From: Anianabacter salinae
Lineage (GTDB): Bacteria; Pseudomonadota; Alphaproteobacteria; Rhodobacterales; Rhodobacteraceae
Direction: 5' to 3'
Assembly (NCBI RefSeq): GCF_019061145.1
Contig: NZ_JAHQZS010000003.1
Coordinates: 248,001 to 312,000 of the forward strand
DNA length: 64,000 nt
This document shows, in pieces, positions 46,122 through 55,432 of this stretch. The position numbers were made by a program, and so were the translations under genes. The notes under the pieces are model-generated. The model was not told the DNA's origin. It was given only the letters and a program-made list of their open reading frames with translations, and did no database searches. How positions within the stretch are numbered: position 1 is the stretch's first letter; every line of letters begins with the position of its first letter.

Positions 46122-47093
46122 TCAGGTCAGGCGCAGGCCAAGATCGTCCAGCACCGCGTTGACGCGGGCGGCCTCGGCAGCGGGCACCAGCGCGGGCGCG
46201 CGCCGCCCGTCCAGCGCGTCGAGAAACGGAAGGATGCCGGTGCCCGCATCCAGCGGGTCGAGGCGCAGCCTCTCCGCCGGTGCGCTGGCCCCGCGGGGCG
46301 TCAGGGTCATCTCGCCGTCCCGCAGCGAGATCGCGGCAGTAGCGCCGACGACGTCCAGCTCCAGCCGCATCCGAGTGTCGGTCCAGCCCGCTTCGACAAG
46401 ACCGATTGCACCGTTGGCCAGATGCAGCAGGGCGGCGCCGTGGTCGTCCACCGGCCAGCCAAGCGCGTTGCCGGTCACGGCATGGCCTGCGTGCACCGGC
46501 CCAATCATCCAGTTCAGCGCGTCGATCACATGCACCGCCTCATCGACAAAGCCGTCGTAGCAGGCACGGCCTGGATCGGTCATCCAGCAGTCGAGGTCCA
46601 GCCAGTCGGCATAGCCCCCGTCATGGCTGAACCGCATCCGCGCCTCAGTCACCACGCCAAGGCGGCCCCGGGTGATCCAGTCCCGCGCCGTTTGCAGCGC
46701 CGGGATCGTGCGCAAGAAGTAGCCGGTGTGCAGGAGCACGCCGCTCTCCTCGGCCTGTTCGGCAAGGCAGTGCGCGGCGCGGGCGCTTCCGGCAAGCGGC
46801 TTTTCCGAGAAGACCGGCACCCCTGCGGCCAGCGCTGCGGGAATGTCGGCCTCGTGGTGCACGGTCTCGCTGCAGACCACGGCGCCAGCCACATCCAGCC
46901 CGGCGAGCGTGTCCAGATCATTGAGGGGGCGGGCGTCCAGATCGCCGCACAGCCGGTCCCTGCGGGCAGGGTCGCGGTCATGGACATGGCCGATCCGTCA
47001 GCCCTGCGCCTCGATCTGGCGCAGATGGTCGGGCAGGTGCCCATGCGCTGCGCCCAGCAGGGCAAGCGTTCGGGTCTGATGCGGATCGGCCAT
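46122..47093 (-). pseudogene. Gfo/Idh/MocA oxidoreductase interrupted by an in-frame TGA
   Basis: From ATG 47093 the frame reads MADPHQTRTLALLGAAHGH, a nucleotide-binding start, then meets TGA at 46998-47000 (codon 32) after QIEAQG. The same frame continues as RIGHVHDRDPARR and remains family-like to the stop at 46122: EKPLAG, HTGYFLRT, FVDEAVHVIDALNW. The full length would be 323 residues. A single TGG-to-TGA change (Trp is natural at that spot) explains it, or a sequencing error. The downstream part alone (from GTG 46892) would lack the NAD(P) domain. It lies in the operon between mscS and the SDR gene. Confidence 0.8.
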
Positions 47094-47123
47094 TGGCCAT
47101 ACTCCTTTCTCGGGCGCCGTGAG

Positions 47124-48239
47124 TCAGCGCGTTGCAGCCGCCGCGCCGGAAAGGTTCGCGGGTTGTTGCACCAGCTCGCCGCGCAGACGCGGCAAGGCTT
47201 CGGGATAGGTGTCCTGCAACCAGGCGATCAGCTTTTCGCGCACCTCGCAGCGCAGATCCCAAGCCTGCGGCGAGGTGCGCGCGCTCATCAACCCGCGCAG
47301 GGCGATGGTGTCCTTGTCGGTGTCTGTGACCTGCAGGTTGATGACGTTGCCGTCCCAGTGGGGCGACTCGCGCACGATTTCTTCCAGCTTTTCGCGCACC
47401 TGACCGACCGGCACGGTATAGTCGAGATACCAGAACACCGACCCGATGATGGACGCGCTTTCGCGCGTCCAGTTCTGGAACGGCTGTTCGATGAAGAAGC
47501 TGAGCGGCACCACCATGCGCCGCCAGTCCCAGATGCGCACGACGACGTAGGTGGCAAAGATCTCTTCGATCCAGCCCCATTCGCCGTCGACGATCACCAC
47601 GTCCTCCAGCTGGATCGGTTGGGTTATGGCGATCTGGATGCCCGCGATCAGGTTCGCCAGCACGGGGCGCGCGGCCAGCCCCAGGATCAGGCCCGCCGCC
47701 CCTGCGGACGCGAACAGGCTGAGCCCGTATTCCTGCACCGCATCAAAGGTCAGCATCACCGCCGCCACGGTGATGATCCCCAGAAGGATCGTCGCGCTGC
47801 GCCGCAGGACACGGATCTGCGTGATGAACTTGCGCGCCGTCAGGTTGTCCTCGGTATCCATCCGGTGCCTGCGGATCGCGCGGTCGCTGAAGGTGCGGGT
47901 CAGCAGGATCGCCGTCCAGCCGATCAGCACGATCAGCAGGATCAGGAACAGATGGGCCAGCCAGCCCTGCCAGCGCCACGAAAAGTCGAGCCGCGGCACC
48001 ACGATGACGAGGGCCGCAAGAACAAACGCCAGCCGCGTCGGCCTGCGCGCGTTGCGCAGCATCGAACCCGCAACGCCGCCGTCGGTGTCGGCCCAGCCGC
48101 GAGTCGCCCGGAACAGCGCCGTGTGCAGCGCCAGCGCCAGGATCAGCGCGGCCAGCAGGATGACGCCGGACCCGATCCAGTCGGGTCCGGCGCCAAGAGC
48201 GGTCAGCGCGCTTTCCAGGATGCGTGCCGGGGTGTCCAT
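47124..48239 (-). CDS. MscS-family mechanosensitive channel
   Basis: 371 residues. Four or five transmembrane segments, with the pore helix AGAAGLILGLAARPVLANLIAG and the beta-domain following (QPIQLEDVVIVDGEWGWIEEI). These proteins release solutes on hypo-osmotic shock. It begins 4 bases after the SSS symporter stop and precedes the interrupted oxidoreductase by 30 bases, so it is in a sugar operon. It could relieve osmotic stress caused by solute uptake; that is inference. Confidence 0.92.
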   Translation of the reverse strand: MDTPARILESALTALGAGPDWIGSGVILLAALILALALHTALFRATRGWADTDGGVAGSMLRNARRPTRLAFVLAALVIVVPRLDFSWRWQGWLAHLFLILLIVLIGWTAILLTRTFSDRAIRRHRMDTEDNLTARKFITQIRVLRRSATILLGIITVAAVMLTFDAVQEYGLSLFASAGAAGLILGLAARPVLANLIAGIQIAITQPIQLEDVVIVDGEWGWIEEIFATYVVVRIWDWRRMVVPLSFFIEQPFQNWTRESASIIGSVFWYLDYTVPVGQVREKLEEIVRESPHWDGNVINLQVTDTDKDTIALRGLMSARTSPQAWDLRCEVREKLIAWLQDTYPEALPRLRGELVQQPANLSGAAAATR

Positions 48240-48243
48240 GGCC

Positions 48244-49845
48244 TCAGGCGAACCAGATCACGAACCCTGCCGTCGCGACGATCAGAACGCCCGCCCATAG
48301 CGTGCGGTCCTTCCACAACGGGCTTTCCCAGCGGGTAAAGACCTTGGCGGATTCGCTGCGCGACCAGACAAGGTTGCGAACGTCCTCGCTCGTGTCCTGC
48401 CGGGTCATCGCCGAGATGCCGAAATGGACCGCGATGCCGAGGAACATCATGAGCGACGACATCACCGTATAGTGGATCGCAGGCAGGCCCCACGTCTCCC
48501 ACAGGCCGGTGACTTCCTTGAAGATGAACAGGGGAACCCCGACGATCAGGCCGATGAGGATGGTCCAGAAGGCGCCGTTGCCGTTCAGCCAGGGCACGAA
48601 CAGTCCCAGGATGAACACCACGACGATGGTCGGGATGACGTAGGATAGCGACGACTGGAAATACTCGAACAGGCTTTCGAAGCTGGCGATCGACGGCGCA
48701 TAGATCGCGCCGAACACCATGACGAGCCCGGTCACGACGCGCCCCAGCCAGACCTGCCGGTCCTCGTCGATCTTCCAGATCGGCTCCACGAAGTCCTTGA
48801 CCACAAGCGTCGAGGCCGAGTTGAGCGCCGAGTCGAGCGAGGACATGATCGCGGCGATCAGCGCCGCCAGGATCAGGCCGCGCACGCCGATGGGCATCAG
48901 CTCGAACGCGAGGGTCGGGAACGCGAGGTCCGGCGTTTCAAGATCGGGATAAAGCTTGAGCGCGATCAGCCCCGGCAGGATCATCAGGAACAGGTTCGGC
49001 AGCTTGAGGAAACCGGCGAACAGGGCGCCGACCTGCCCCTCCTTGAGGTCCTTGGCGCCAAGGGTGCGCTGCACGACGAACTGGTTGATCGACCAGTAGT
49101 AGAACCCCAGAAGGACAACGCCCCACAGCCCGGTCCAGGGCAGAAAGTCGTCATCGGCCGGCAGGATCAGCTTGGTCTTTTCCTCGGGCACGTCCACGAA
49201 CAGCTCTTGCCAGCCGCCGATCTCGTTCAGGCCCAGCCAGAACAGCACCGCGGCGGCCACGATCAGAAGGATCGCCTGCACCGTGTCGGTGACGACCACC
49301 GCCGACAGCCCGCCAAGGATGGTGTAGATCCCCGCCACCAGGGCAAGCACCGCGACCGCCGTCCACAGGTTCAATAGGCCCGTGACGTTCGAGATCACCA
49401 GCCCGCCCGCATAAAGCGCGCCCGCGGTGTCGATGAACATGATGGCAAGGATGGTGAACAGCGAGAACGCCCGGCGCGAGCGGACGTCATAGCGTTCCTC
49501 GAGGAACATCGGCACCGTCGAGATCCTTGCCCGCAGGAACGAGGGCAGGATGAAGATCGCGAACAGGATCAGGACCAGCGTCGCAGTCCATTCGTAGTTG
49601 AAGATGACGACGCCGTTGTCATAGGCCCCGCCCATCAGCCCGACAAAGCTGGACCCCGACATGTTCGAGGCAAAGAGCGAGAAGCCGATGAGATACCAGG
49701 GCAGACTGCGCCCGGCGAGAAAGTAGTTCTCGGACCCGCCTTCGAGCTTGCGCGAGACATACAGCCCGTGGCCGATCACCCCTATGAAGTAGACCACGAC
49801 AATGGCGTAGTCGATCCAGCTCAGGTCGAACGTGGCGTTTTCCAC
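48244..49845 (-). CDS. Sodium:solute symporter (SSS family, sugar type)
   Basis: 533 residues with about 14 transmembrane segments. SSS family features include YFLAGRSLPWYLIG near the N-terminus, FASNMSGSSFVGL and MSSLDSALNSASTLVV. The overall pattern is that of SGLT-like sodium/glucose-galactose symporters. Ribosome site GGGAGG is upstream. It is the first gene of the operon containing mscS, the interrupted oxidoreductase and the SDR, so it probably imports their sugar substrate. Confidence 0.92.
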   Translation of the reverse strand: MENATFDLSWIDYAIVVVYFIGVIGHGLYVSRKLEGGSENYFLAGRSLPWYLIGFSLFASNMSGSSFVGLMGGAYDNGVVIFNYEWTATLVLILFAIFILPSFLRARISTVPMFLEERYDVRSRRAFSLFTILAIMFIDTAGALYAGGLVISNVTGLLNLWTAVAVLALVAGIYTILGGLSAVVVTDTVQAILLIVAAAVLFWLGLNEIGGWQELFVDVPEEKTKLILPADDDFLPWTGLWGVVLLGFYYWSINQFVVQRTLGAKDLKEGQVGALFAGFLKLPNLFLMILPGLIALKLYPDLETPDLAFPTLAFELMPIGVRGLILAALIAAIMSSLDSALNSASTLVVKDFVEPIWKIDEDRQVWLGRVVTGLVMVFGAIYAPSIASFESLFEYFQSSLSYVIPTIVVVFILGLFVPWLNGNGAFWTILIGLIVGVPLFIFKEVTGLWETWGLPAIHYTVMSSLMMFLGIAVHFGISAMTRQDTSEDVRNLVWSRSESAKVFTRWESPLWKDRTLWAGVLIVATAGFVIWFA

Positions 49846-50328
49846 TTGGCTCCCTCCCTTGGCGGGTCAAATTGTTCTGGTCGGGCCTCCAGCCGCGCCT
49901 CCGATCACGCATCGGTCCCGCGCGGCCGTCCGCCCGACGCCTCTTGAACAGAGACTTGAGCGATAGGTTTCCAAAAAAGTTTGAGCGAGGGGGAGGGAAC
50001 CACGGCTCTGCCCGGGCGTTACGCGCGATTGCCAAATAGCTGTCATGCAGGGCGCAGCGGCACCGCCAGCGCGGCGCGCCCCGGGGCAAGTGACCAGTTT
50101 CTCGTGAGCGGCGCGCAGGGCGTCCGCCGAAAACCTCACCGTAGCGGGTCAGAGGCGTAGCGACACGAGGCCTTCGCGCAGGTGTTGGCGATCAAGCCGA
50201 TCAGGTTGACAAGGGGGATGCCATGGTAGCGCACCGGACCGTCAAGGTCGCGCGATGCCGGGGTACAAGGCGGGCCCGAACCGGTCGCGCAGCCAAATGA
50301 GTGAAATGATTGAAAATAAGACCGTAAG
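49846..50328. other. Gene-free interval between SSS symporter and tRNA-Glu
   Basis: About 480 bases. It must contain the promoter of the minus-strand SSS operon. Short open frames here have no family-like features. I see no convincing insertion sequence, repeat or hairpin with T-run. Confidence 0.4.
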
Positions 50329-50403
50329 TGGCAGCCCGTAGGGGAGTCGAACCCCTCTTTCCAGGTTGAAAACCTGGCGTCCTAACCGATAGACGAACGG
50401 GCC
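50329..50403 (-). tRNA. tRNA-Glu (anticodon TTC), CCA encoded
   Basis: On the minus strand a full cloverleaf can be drawn: acceptor GGCCCGT pairs with ACGGGCT, discriminator G and encoded CCA follow, and the anticodon stem CCAGG/CCTGG has loop TTTTCAA, giving anticodon TTC. The T-arm carries GGTTCGACTCC. It is a stand-alone gene between the SSS operon and recJ. Confidence 0.95.
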
Positions 50404-50480
50404 AAAGCCGGTGTGGGGCGGTATCTATTGTCTACGCCGGGGCGTGGCAAGCGGATTTTTCCGCATTTCCGCAATCGTTT

Positions 50481-52229
50481 TCATCCCGCTTCGGCGGCGT
50501 CCTCGAGGCGAAGTTGCGGGCGCAATCTGCCGCCCCAGTCGTTGATTTCCAGCCGTCCGGCAAGGTGGAACCGGGCGCCGCCATGTGCCTCGAGCCGGGG
50601 GCCAAGCGCGGTGTCGAAGGCGCCGAAGGCGATGGCGTCGATCTTTGGCCCGATACCGTCCGAAAAGCTGATCTTGAGGTGCTGGTCGCCCACGCGTTTG
50701 GCCATGGCGATGCGCTGGTCGGCAAAGGCAAAGCGCGGGGCGGGGGCACTGGCGCCGAAGGGTCCTGCCTGTTCCACGGCCTCGATCAGCTCGACCGTGG
50801 CGGCGCCCGTCATCAGAAGGCCGTCCAGCGTCAGATCGCGCGGGCCAAGGCTGCCTGCGCCCTGCTTGTCCAGCAATTCGCCCAGCCGCTCCATCGCCGG
50901 TTCCAGCTTGTCCCGGGCCACCGTTAGGCCCGCCGCCATCTTGTGTCCGCCGCCCTTGATGAGCAGTCCTTCAGCGGCCAGCCGGTGGATCTGCGCGCCA
51001 AGGTCGATGCCCGAGACCGAGCGGCCCGATCCCTTGCCCTCGTCGCCTTCCAGCCCGATCACGATGGCGGGGCGGTTCGTCGCCTCCTTCAGGCGGGCGG
51101 CGACGATGCCGACGACGCCGGGATGCCAGCCCTCGCCCGCCGCCCAGACCAGCGGGCCGTCCAGCCCGCGCGCCTCGGCCTGTTCCATCGCCTGCTCGCG
51201 CACACGCGCCTCGATCTCGCGCCGCTCGGTGTTAAGCGTATCAAGCTGCTCGGCCAGCGCCGCAGCCTCGTGCGGATCGAGAGTGGACAGCAGGCGCGCG
51301 CCCAGATCCGCCTTGCCGATCCGCCCGCCTGCGTTGACGCGCGGACCCAGAAGGAAGCCAAGGTGATAGGGCGTCGGCGGTCCGTTCTGTCGGGCGATGT
51401 CGCACAGCGCGGTCAGGCCCACACGCTCGCGCCGCGCCATCACCTGCAAGCCGGTGCGCACCAGCGCGCGGTTCACCCCGGTCAGCGGCGCGACATCGGC
51501 CACCGTCGCCAGCGCCACCAGATCGAGCGCGCGCATCAGGTCGGGCCCGCGCATGCCTTCGGCCCGCATCTGCCGGGTGATCTCGACCAGCATCAGGAAC
51601 ACCACGGCGGCGGCGCAGAGATGCCCAAGCGCGCCGTCCTCGTCCTGCCGGTTGGGGTTCACCACGGCAAGCGCGTCCGGCAGCGTCTCGGCGCCAAGGT
51701 GGTGGTCGAGCACGATGACATCCGCGCCCTTCGCCGCGGCGATGGGACCATGCGACAGGGTTCCGCAGTCGACGCAGACGATCAGGTCGTGATCGCGAGC
51801 GAGCGCCGCCATGGCGGGCTCGTTCGGGCCATAGCCCTCGTCGATGCGGTCGGGGATATACAGCGTCGCGCGGTGGCCCATGTCGCGCAGCCATGTCAGC
51901 AGCAGGGCGGCAGAGGTGCCGCCGTCAACGTCGTAGTCGGCAAAGACGGCGATCCGCTCGCGCGCTTTCAGGGCTGCCAGGAACCGCGTGGCGGCGGCGC
52001 CCATGTCGCGCAGGGACAGCGGGTCTGGCAAGAGGTCGCGCAGGGCAGGGGCGAGGAACCCGGCGGCGTCCTCTGCCGTCACACCGCGCCGCACCAGCGT
52101 CCGGCACAGCGCCTCGGGCAATTGGGTCGTCTGCACCATCGCCTGGGCCAGCCGGTCGTGATCGGCCGAAGGGCCGACCCAGCGGCGCCCCGTAAGCGAG
52201 GTGGTGACGCCCAGAAAGGCCTCGGTCAT
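50481..52229 (-). CDS. recJ: Single-stranded-DNA exonuclease RecJ
   Basis: 582 residues. DHH-family metal motifs: ADYDVDG (97-103), a CVDCGT motif, DHH (175-177), and the DHHA1 region with GGGHKMAAGL. RecJ degrades single-stranded DNA 5' to 3' in recombination and mismatch repair. It lies 8 bases after glpX. The hom-glpX-recJ order is common in Rhodobacterales. The length is typical. Confidence 0.95.
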   Translation of the reverse strand: MTEAFLGVTTSLTGRRWVGPSADHDRLAQAMVQTTQLPEALCRTLVRRGVTAEDAAGFLAPALRDLLPDPLSLRDMGAAATRFLAALKARERIAVFADYDVDGGTSAALLLTWLRDMGHRATLYIPDRIDEGYGPNEPAMAALARDHDLIVCVDCGTLSHGPIAAAKGADVIVLDHHLGAETLPDALAVVNPNRQDEDGALGHLCAAAVVFLMLVEITRQMRAEGMRGPDLMRALDLVALATVADVAPLTGVNRALVRTGLQVMARRERVGLTALCDIARQNGPPTPYHLGFLLGPRVNAGGRIGKADLGARLLSTLDPHEAAALAEQLDTLNTERREIEARVREQAMEQAEARGLDGPLVWAAGEGWHPGVVGIVAARLKEATNRPAIVIGLEGDEGKGSGRSVSGIDLGAQIHRLAAEGLLIKGGGHKMAAGLTVARDKLEPAMERLGELLDKQGAGSLGPRDLTLDGLLMTGAATVELIEAVEQAGPFGASAPAPRFAFADQRIAMAKRVGDQHLKISFSDGIGPKIDAIAFGAFDTALGPRLEAHGGARFHLAGRLEINDWGGRLRPQLRLEDAAEAG

Positions 52230-52237
52230 GTGCCCCC

Positions 52238-53203
52238 TTACTTTCGCGGGTTGCGGTAGATCATCCGCCGGACCGATCCGGTCTTGGACCGCATCAGCAC
52301 CGTCTCGATGGTCAGATGCGTTGGCGTGCGCTTGATCCCCGAAACGATGGACCCGTCAGTGACGCCCGAGGCCGAGAAGATGACGTGAGACGTCACCATG
52401 TCGTCGCGGGCATAGATGCGGTCGAGATCGGTGATCCCGGCCTTGTCGGCGCGCCCGCGCTCGTCGTCGTTGCGGAACAGTAGCCGCCCCCACATCTGCC
52501 CGCCCATGCATTTGAGCGCCGACGCGGCCAGCACGCCCTCGGGCGCGCCGCCCGATCCCATGTACATGTCGATGCCGGTGATGTCGGCCTCGGCGCAGTG
52601 GATCACGCCCGCAACGTCGCCGTCGGTGATAAGCCGGATCGCCGCGCCGGTGGCGCGCAACTCTGCAATCATGTCCTCGTGGCGCGGACGCTCCAGCACG
52701 CAGACGGTGATGTCCGCTGCGGCACAGCCCCGCGCGCGGGCCAGCGCCGTGACCCGCTCGGACGGGCTCATGTCGAGCGAAACCACGTCATCGGGATAGC
52801 CCGGACCGACCGCCAGCTTGTCCATGTAGACGTCGGGGGCGTGCAGCAGCGTGCCGCGCGGTGCCATCGCGATCACAGTCAGCGCGTTCGGCATGTCCTT
52901 GGCGGTCAGCGTGGTGCCTTCCAGCGGGTCAAGCGCGATGTCCACCTCGGGGCCCTTGCCGTTGCCGACCTCTTCGCCGATGTAGAGCATCGGCGCCTCG
53001 TCGCGCTCGCCCTCGCCGATCACCACCGTGCCGCGAATGTCGAGAAGATTCAATTGGTTGCGCATCGCGTTCACGGCGGCCTGATCGGCGGCCTTTTCGT
53101 CGCCGCGCCCGACCAGTTCGGCAGATGCAAGCGCCGCCGCCTCTGACACCCGGGCGAGGCCCAGCGACAGCATCCGGTCGTGAAATTCGATCTTTTCAGC
53201 CAT
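52238..53203 (-). CDS. glpX: Class II fructose-1,6-bisphosphatase GlpX
   Basis: 321 residues from the ATG at 53203 (MAEKIEFHDRM). Metal and substrate motifs: IGEGERDEAPMLYIGEEVG, ALDPLEGTT, GSGGAPEGVLAA. It dephosphorylates fructose 1,6-bisphosphate in gluconeogenesis and, where present, the Calvin cycle. Its position between hom and recJ is the usual housekeeping location, so it is not evidence of autotrophy. Confidence 0.95.
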   Translation of the reverse strand: MAEKIEFHDRMLSLGLARVSEAAALASAELVGRGDEKAADQAAVNAMRNQLNLLDIRGTVVIGEGERDEAPMLYIGEEVGNGKGPEVDIALDPLEGTTLTAKDMPNALTVIAMAPRGTLLHAPDVYMDKLAVGPGYPDDVVSLDMSPSERVTALARARGCAAADITVCVLERPRHEDMIAELRATGAAIRLITDGDVAGVIHCAEADITGIDMYMGSGGAPEGVLAASALKCMGGQMWGRLLFRNDDERGRADKAGITDLDRIYARDDMVTSHVIFSASGVTDGSIVSGIKRTPTHLTIETVLMRSKTGSVRRMIYRNPRK

Positions 53204-53313
53204 TTTTCTAAATCCTGTATCCAACCCTGCGCGCACCGCTACAGCTACCCCGCAAAGACGGCGTGACACAAGCTGTGCGGGCGATGGTCAGGGGCCATGT
53301 TCAGGGGCCGGGT

Positions 53314-54600
53314 TCAGACCGCCTCGATGCGGATCGCCACAGGATCGCCTTCGACGACGCCGGTGCCGGACATCGCGGTCAGCGCAGCATCGAGCGCGTG
53401 GCGCGGGGTCTTGTGCGTGACGATCAGAACCGGGGCGGTTGCCTGGTCGTGCTGGTATTGCCGCATCCGGTCGATCGAGATGCCGTTCTCGCCCAGCACG
53501 GTCGCCACCTTGGCCAGCGCGCCCGGCTTGTCGAGAAGGTTCATCCGCAGATAGAACGGTGCGGGCACACTGGCCTGCGCCGCGGTCGCCGTGACCAGCG
53601 CCGAGGCAGGCTTGCCGAAGGTCGACACCCGGATGCCGCGCGCGATGTCCAGAACGTCGGACATCACCGCGCTGGCGGTCGGGCCTTCGCCCGCGCCCGC
53701 GCCCTGAAGCACGATCTGCCCCGCCGCGTCGCCTTCGAGGACGACCATGTTCGTCGGCCCCTCAAGCGTGCCCAGCGGCGAGAAGGCGGGCACAAGGCAG
53801 GGCGACATGCGCTGTTCCAGCCCGCGCCCGGTCATCTGCGCGACCCCCAGCAGCTTGATCCGGTAACCCATGTCGCGGGCCTGTTCGATGTCGGTGATGG
53901 TGATGCGCTCGATCCCCTCCAGCTCGACCGCGCCGAAATCGACGCGGGTGCCGAAGGCGATGGAGGACAGAAGCGCCAGCTTGTGGCCCGCGTCGATGCC
54001 GCCGACATCCAGCGCCGGGTCGGCCTCGAGGTAGCCAAGCGCGTTGGCCTCGTCGAACACCTCGTCATAGGTGAGGCCTGCGCTCTCCATCCGGGTCAGG
54101 ATGTAGTTGCAGGTGCCGTTCATCACGCCCATCACGCGCTGCACCTCGTTGCCGGCCAGCCCCTCGGTCAGCGCCTTGACGCAAGGGATGCCCCCCGCGA
54201 CGGCAGCCTCGAAGCGGATCACCCGGTTCGCCGCCTCGGCGGCTTCGGCCAGCGCCTGCCCGTGGATGGCGAGCATCGCCTTGTTGGCGGTCACGACATC
54301 CTTGCCTGCGGCGATGGCGGCTTCGGTCGCGGCCTTGGCCGGGCCGTCCGACCCGCCCATCAACTCGACGAAGACGTCGATGTCGTCGCGGCGGGCCAGC
54401 GTCACGGGATCGTCTTCCCAAGCGTAGTCGTTCAGGCGCACGCCGCGATCCTTGTCGCGGGTGCGGGCCGATACGGCGCTGATCGTGATGCTGCGTCCGG
54501 TGCGCTCGGCCAGAAGATCGGCGCGGCGCTGGACGATCTTGACGACACCGGCACCCACGGTGCCGAGACCCGCAATGCCAAGGCGCAGGGGGGTGGTCAT
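53314..54600 (-). CDS. hom: Homoserine dehydrogenase
   Basis: 428 residues from the ATG at 54600. NAD(P)-binding motif GIAGLGTVGAGV, substrate region with YILTRMESAGLTYDEV and LDVGGIDAGHKLALL, and a C-terminal ACT domain (about 350-428; MNLLDKPGALAKVATVL) for feedback control. It reduces aspartate semialdehyde to homoserine for threonine and methionine synthesis. Followed by glpX after 110 bases. Confidence 0.96.
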   Translation of the reverse strand: MTTPLRLGIAGLGTVGAGVVKIVQRRADLLAERTGRSITISAVSARTRDKDRGVRLNDYAWEDDPVTLARRDDIDVFVELMGGSDGPAKAATEAAIAAGKDVVTANKAMLAIHGQALAEAAEAANRVIRFEAAVAGGIPCVKALTEGLAGNEVQRVMGVMNGTCNYILTRMESAGLTYDEVFDEANALGYLEADPALDVGGIDAGHKLALLSSIAFGTRVDFGAVELEGIERITITDIEQARDMGYRIKLLGVAQMTGRGLEQRMSPCLVPAFSPLGTLEGPTNMVVLEGDAAGQIVLQGAGAGEGPTASAVMSDVLDIARGIRVSTFGKPASALVTATAAQASVPAPFYLRMNLLDKPGALAKVATVLGENGISIDRMRQYQHDQATAPVLIVTHKTPRHALDAALTAMSGTGVVEGDPVAIRIEAV

Positions 54601-54690
54601 GGGCGGCTCTCCGTCATCAGGCACAAAACTTTGCGCCTGTTAGCCGCTTGGGGACGGGGGTGCAACGGGCGCGGCGCGCGCCATGTGCGG

Positions 54691-55335
54691 TCAGTTGGTC
54701 TGTGACTGCCGCTGTTGGGCGCGGCGGCGCAGTTCCTCGGCGCGGGCACGCAACTCTGCGATGCGCTCCAGCTCTTCGGCGGTCGGGTCCTCGCCAAGCG
54801 CGGTCAGGTCAGACAGCGCGACGGCCGCACGCTGATCGCCGTCCTGGATGCGGTCGCGGTGGGCGCGCAGCGCGGCGGTGCGTTCGGCCAGTGTCTCCTC
54901 GGCGCCTTCGGCTTCGGCTATGGCGCTGCCCGCGTCGCGCATCAGCACCGAATTGCGCGCCTCGAGCGCGGTCTCGGACCGGGCGCGCAGCGCATCGCCG
55001 CGCGCGGCAAGGGTGTCCGCGTCGATCCGGGATTGCGGAACCAGTGCGATCTGGCGATCCCGGGCGGCATCAAGCCGGTCGCGTTCTGCAGCAGAGAGCC
55101 CGGTGGTGTCGATGTAGGATGACCGCGCCAGCAGGGCGTCACGCCGTGCGGCCAGTCCGTCGGCGGTGCCGTCCGGAATGCGCGCGATCGACCGTTCGGC
55201 CAGAAGCGGGTCGATGGGTTCCAGCGCCGGATACCCGGTGCCGCGATCGGTAAAGCGATCGTCAAGATCGGGAAATCCGCCACAGCCCGCAAGGGCAAGG
55301 CATCCGGTGACTGCGAAGAGCGGCAGGGATTTCAT
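54691..55335 (-). CDS. Small lipoprotein with a charged, helical body
   Basis: 214 residues from the ATG at 55335, giving a lipoprotein signal with lipobox LALAGC (Cys18). The mature part is rich in Ala, Arg and Glu/Asp and probably forms long helices or coiled coil (AEGAEETLAERTAALRAHR; ERIAELRARAEELRRRA). No family is recognised. It may be an envelope-anchored structural protein. The longer frame to 55443 would not have the signal at its N-terminus. Confidence 0.75.
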   Translation of the reverse strand: MKSLPLFAVTGCLALAGCGGFPDLDDRFTDRGTGYPALEPIDPLLAERSIARIPDGTADGLAARRDALLARSSYIDTTGLSAAERDRLDAARDRQIALVPQSRIDADTLAARGDALRARSETALEARNSVLMRDAGSAIAEAEGAEETLAERTAALRAHRDRIQDGDQRAAVALSDLTALGEDPTAEELERIAELRARAEELRRRAQQRQSQTN

Positions 55336-55403
55336 CGGTGTCTCCGGCTCGGTTGTGGCGAGTTTACAGCAGGCCAACGCCGTCGCACAAGCAATGGTTT
55401 GAA

Positions 55404-55419
55404 CTGAACGCCTGTTCAG
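55404..55419. promoter_or_regulatory. TetR-type operator palindrome
   Basis: CTGAACGCCTGTTCAG is a perfect dyad (6-bp arms, 4-base centre) ending 13 bases before the TetR start. It probably is the autoregulatory site of that repressor. It may also affect the divergent lipoprotein gene. Confidence 0.6.
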
Positions 55420-55432
55420 ATAATCAGGCGGC

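Noticed and set aside
46998-47000. Selenocysteine at the in-frame TGA
   Set aside because: No SECIS-like hairpin noticed directly downstream and this family has no selenoprotein precedent I know; a TGG to TGA change is simpler.
46422-48338. 638-codon plus-strand frame across the oxidoreductase and mscS
   Set aside because: Antisense shadow with repetitive His/Gln/Arg composition; the minus-strand genes are clearly real.
49846-50328. Remnant of an insertion sequence or integration site beside tRNA-Glu
   Set aside because: No transposase motifs, terminal inverted repeats or duplicated tRNA end could be found.
52238-53203. glpX as evidence of a Calvin cycle locus
   Set aside because: hom-glpX-recJ is the ordinary housekeeping arrangement; no cbb genes are nearby.
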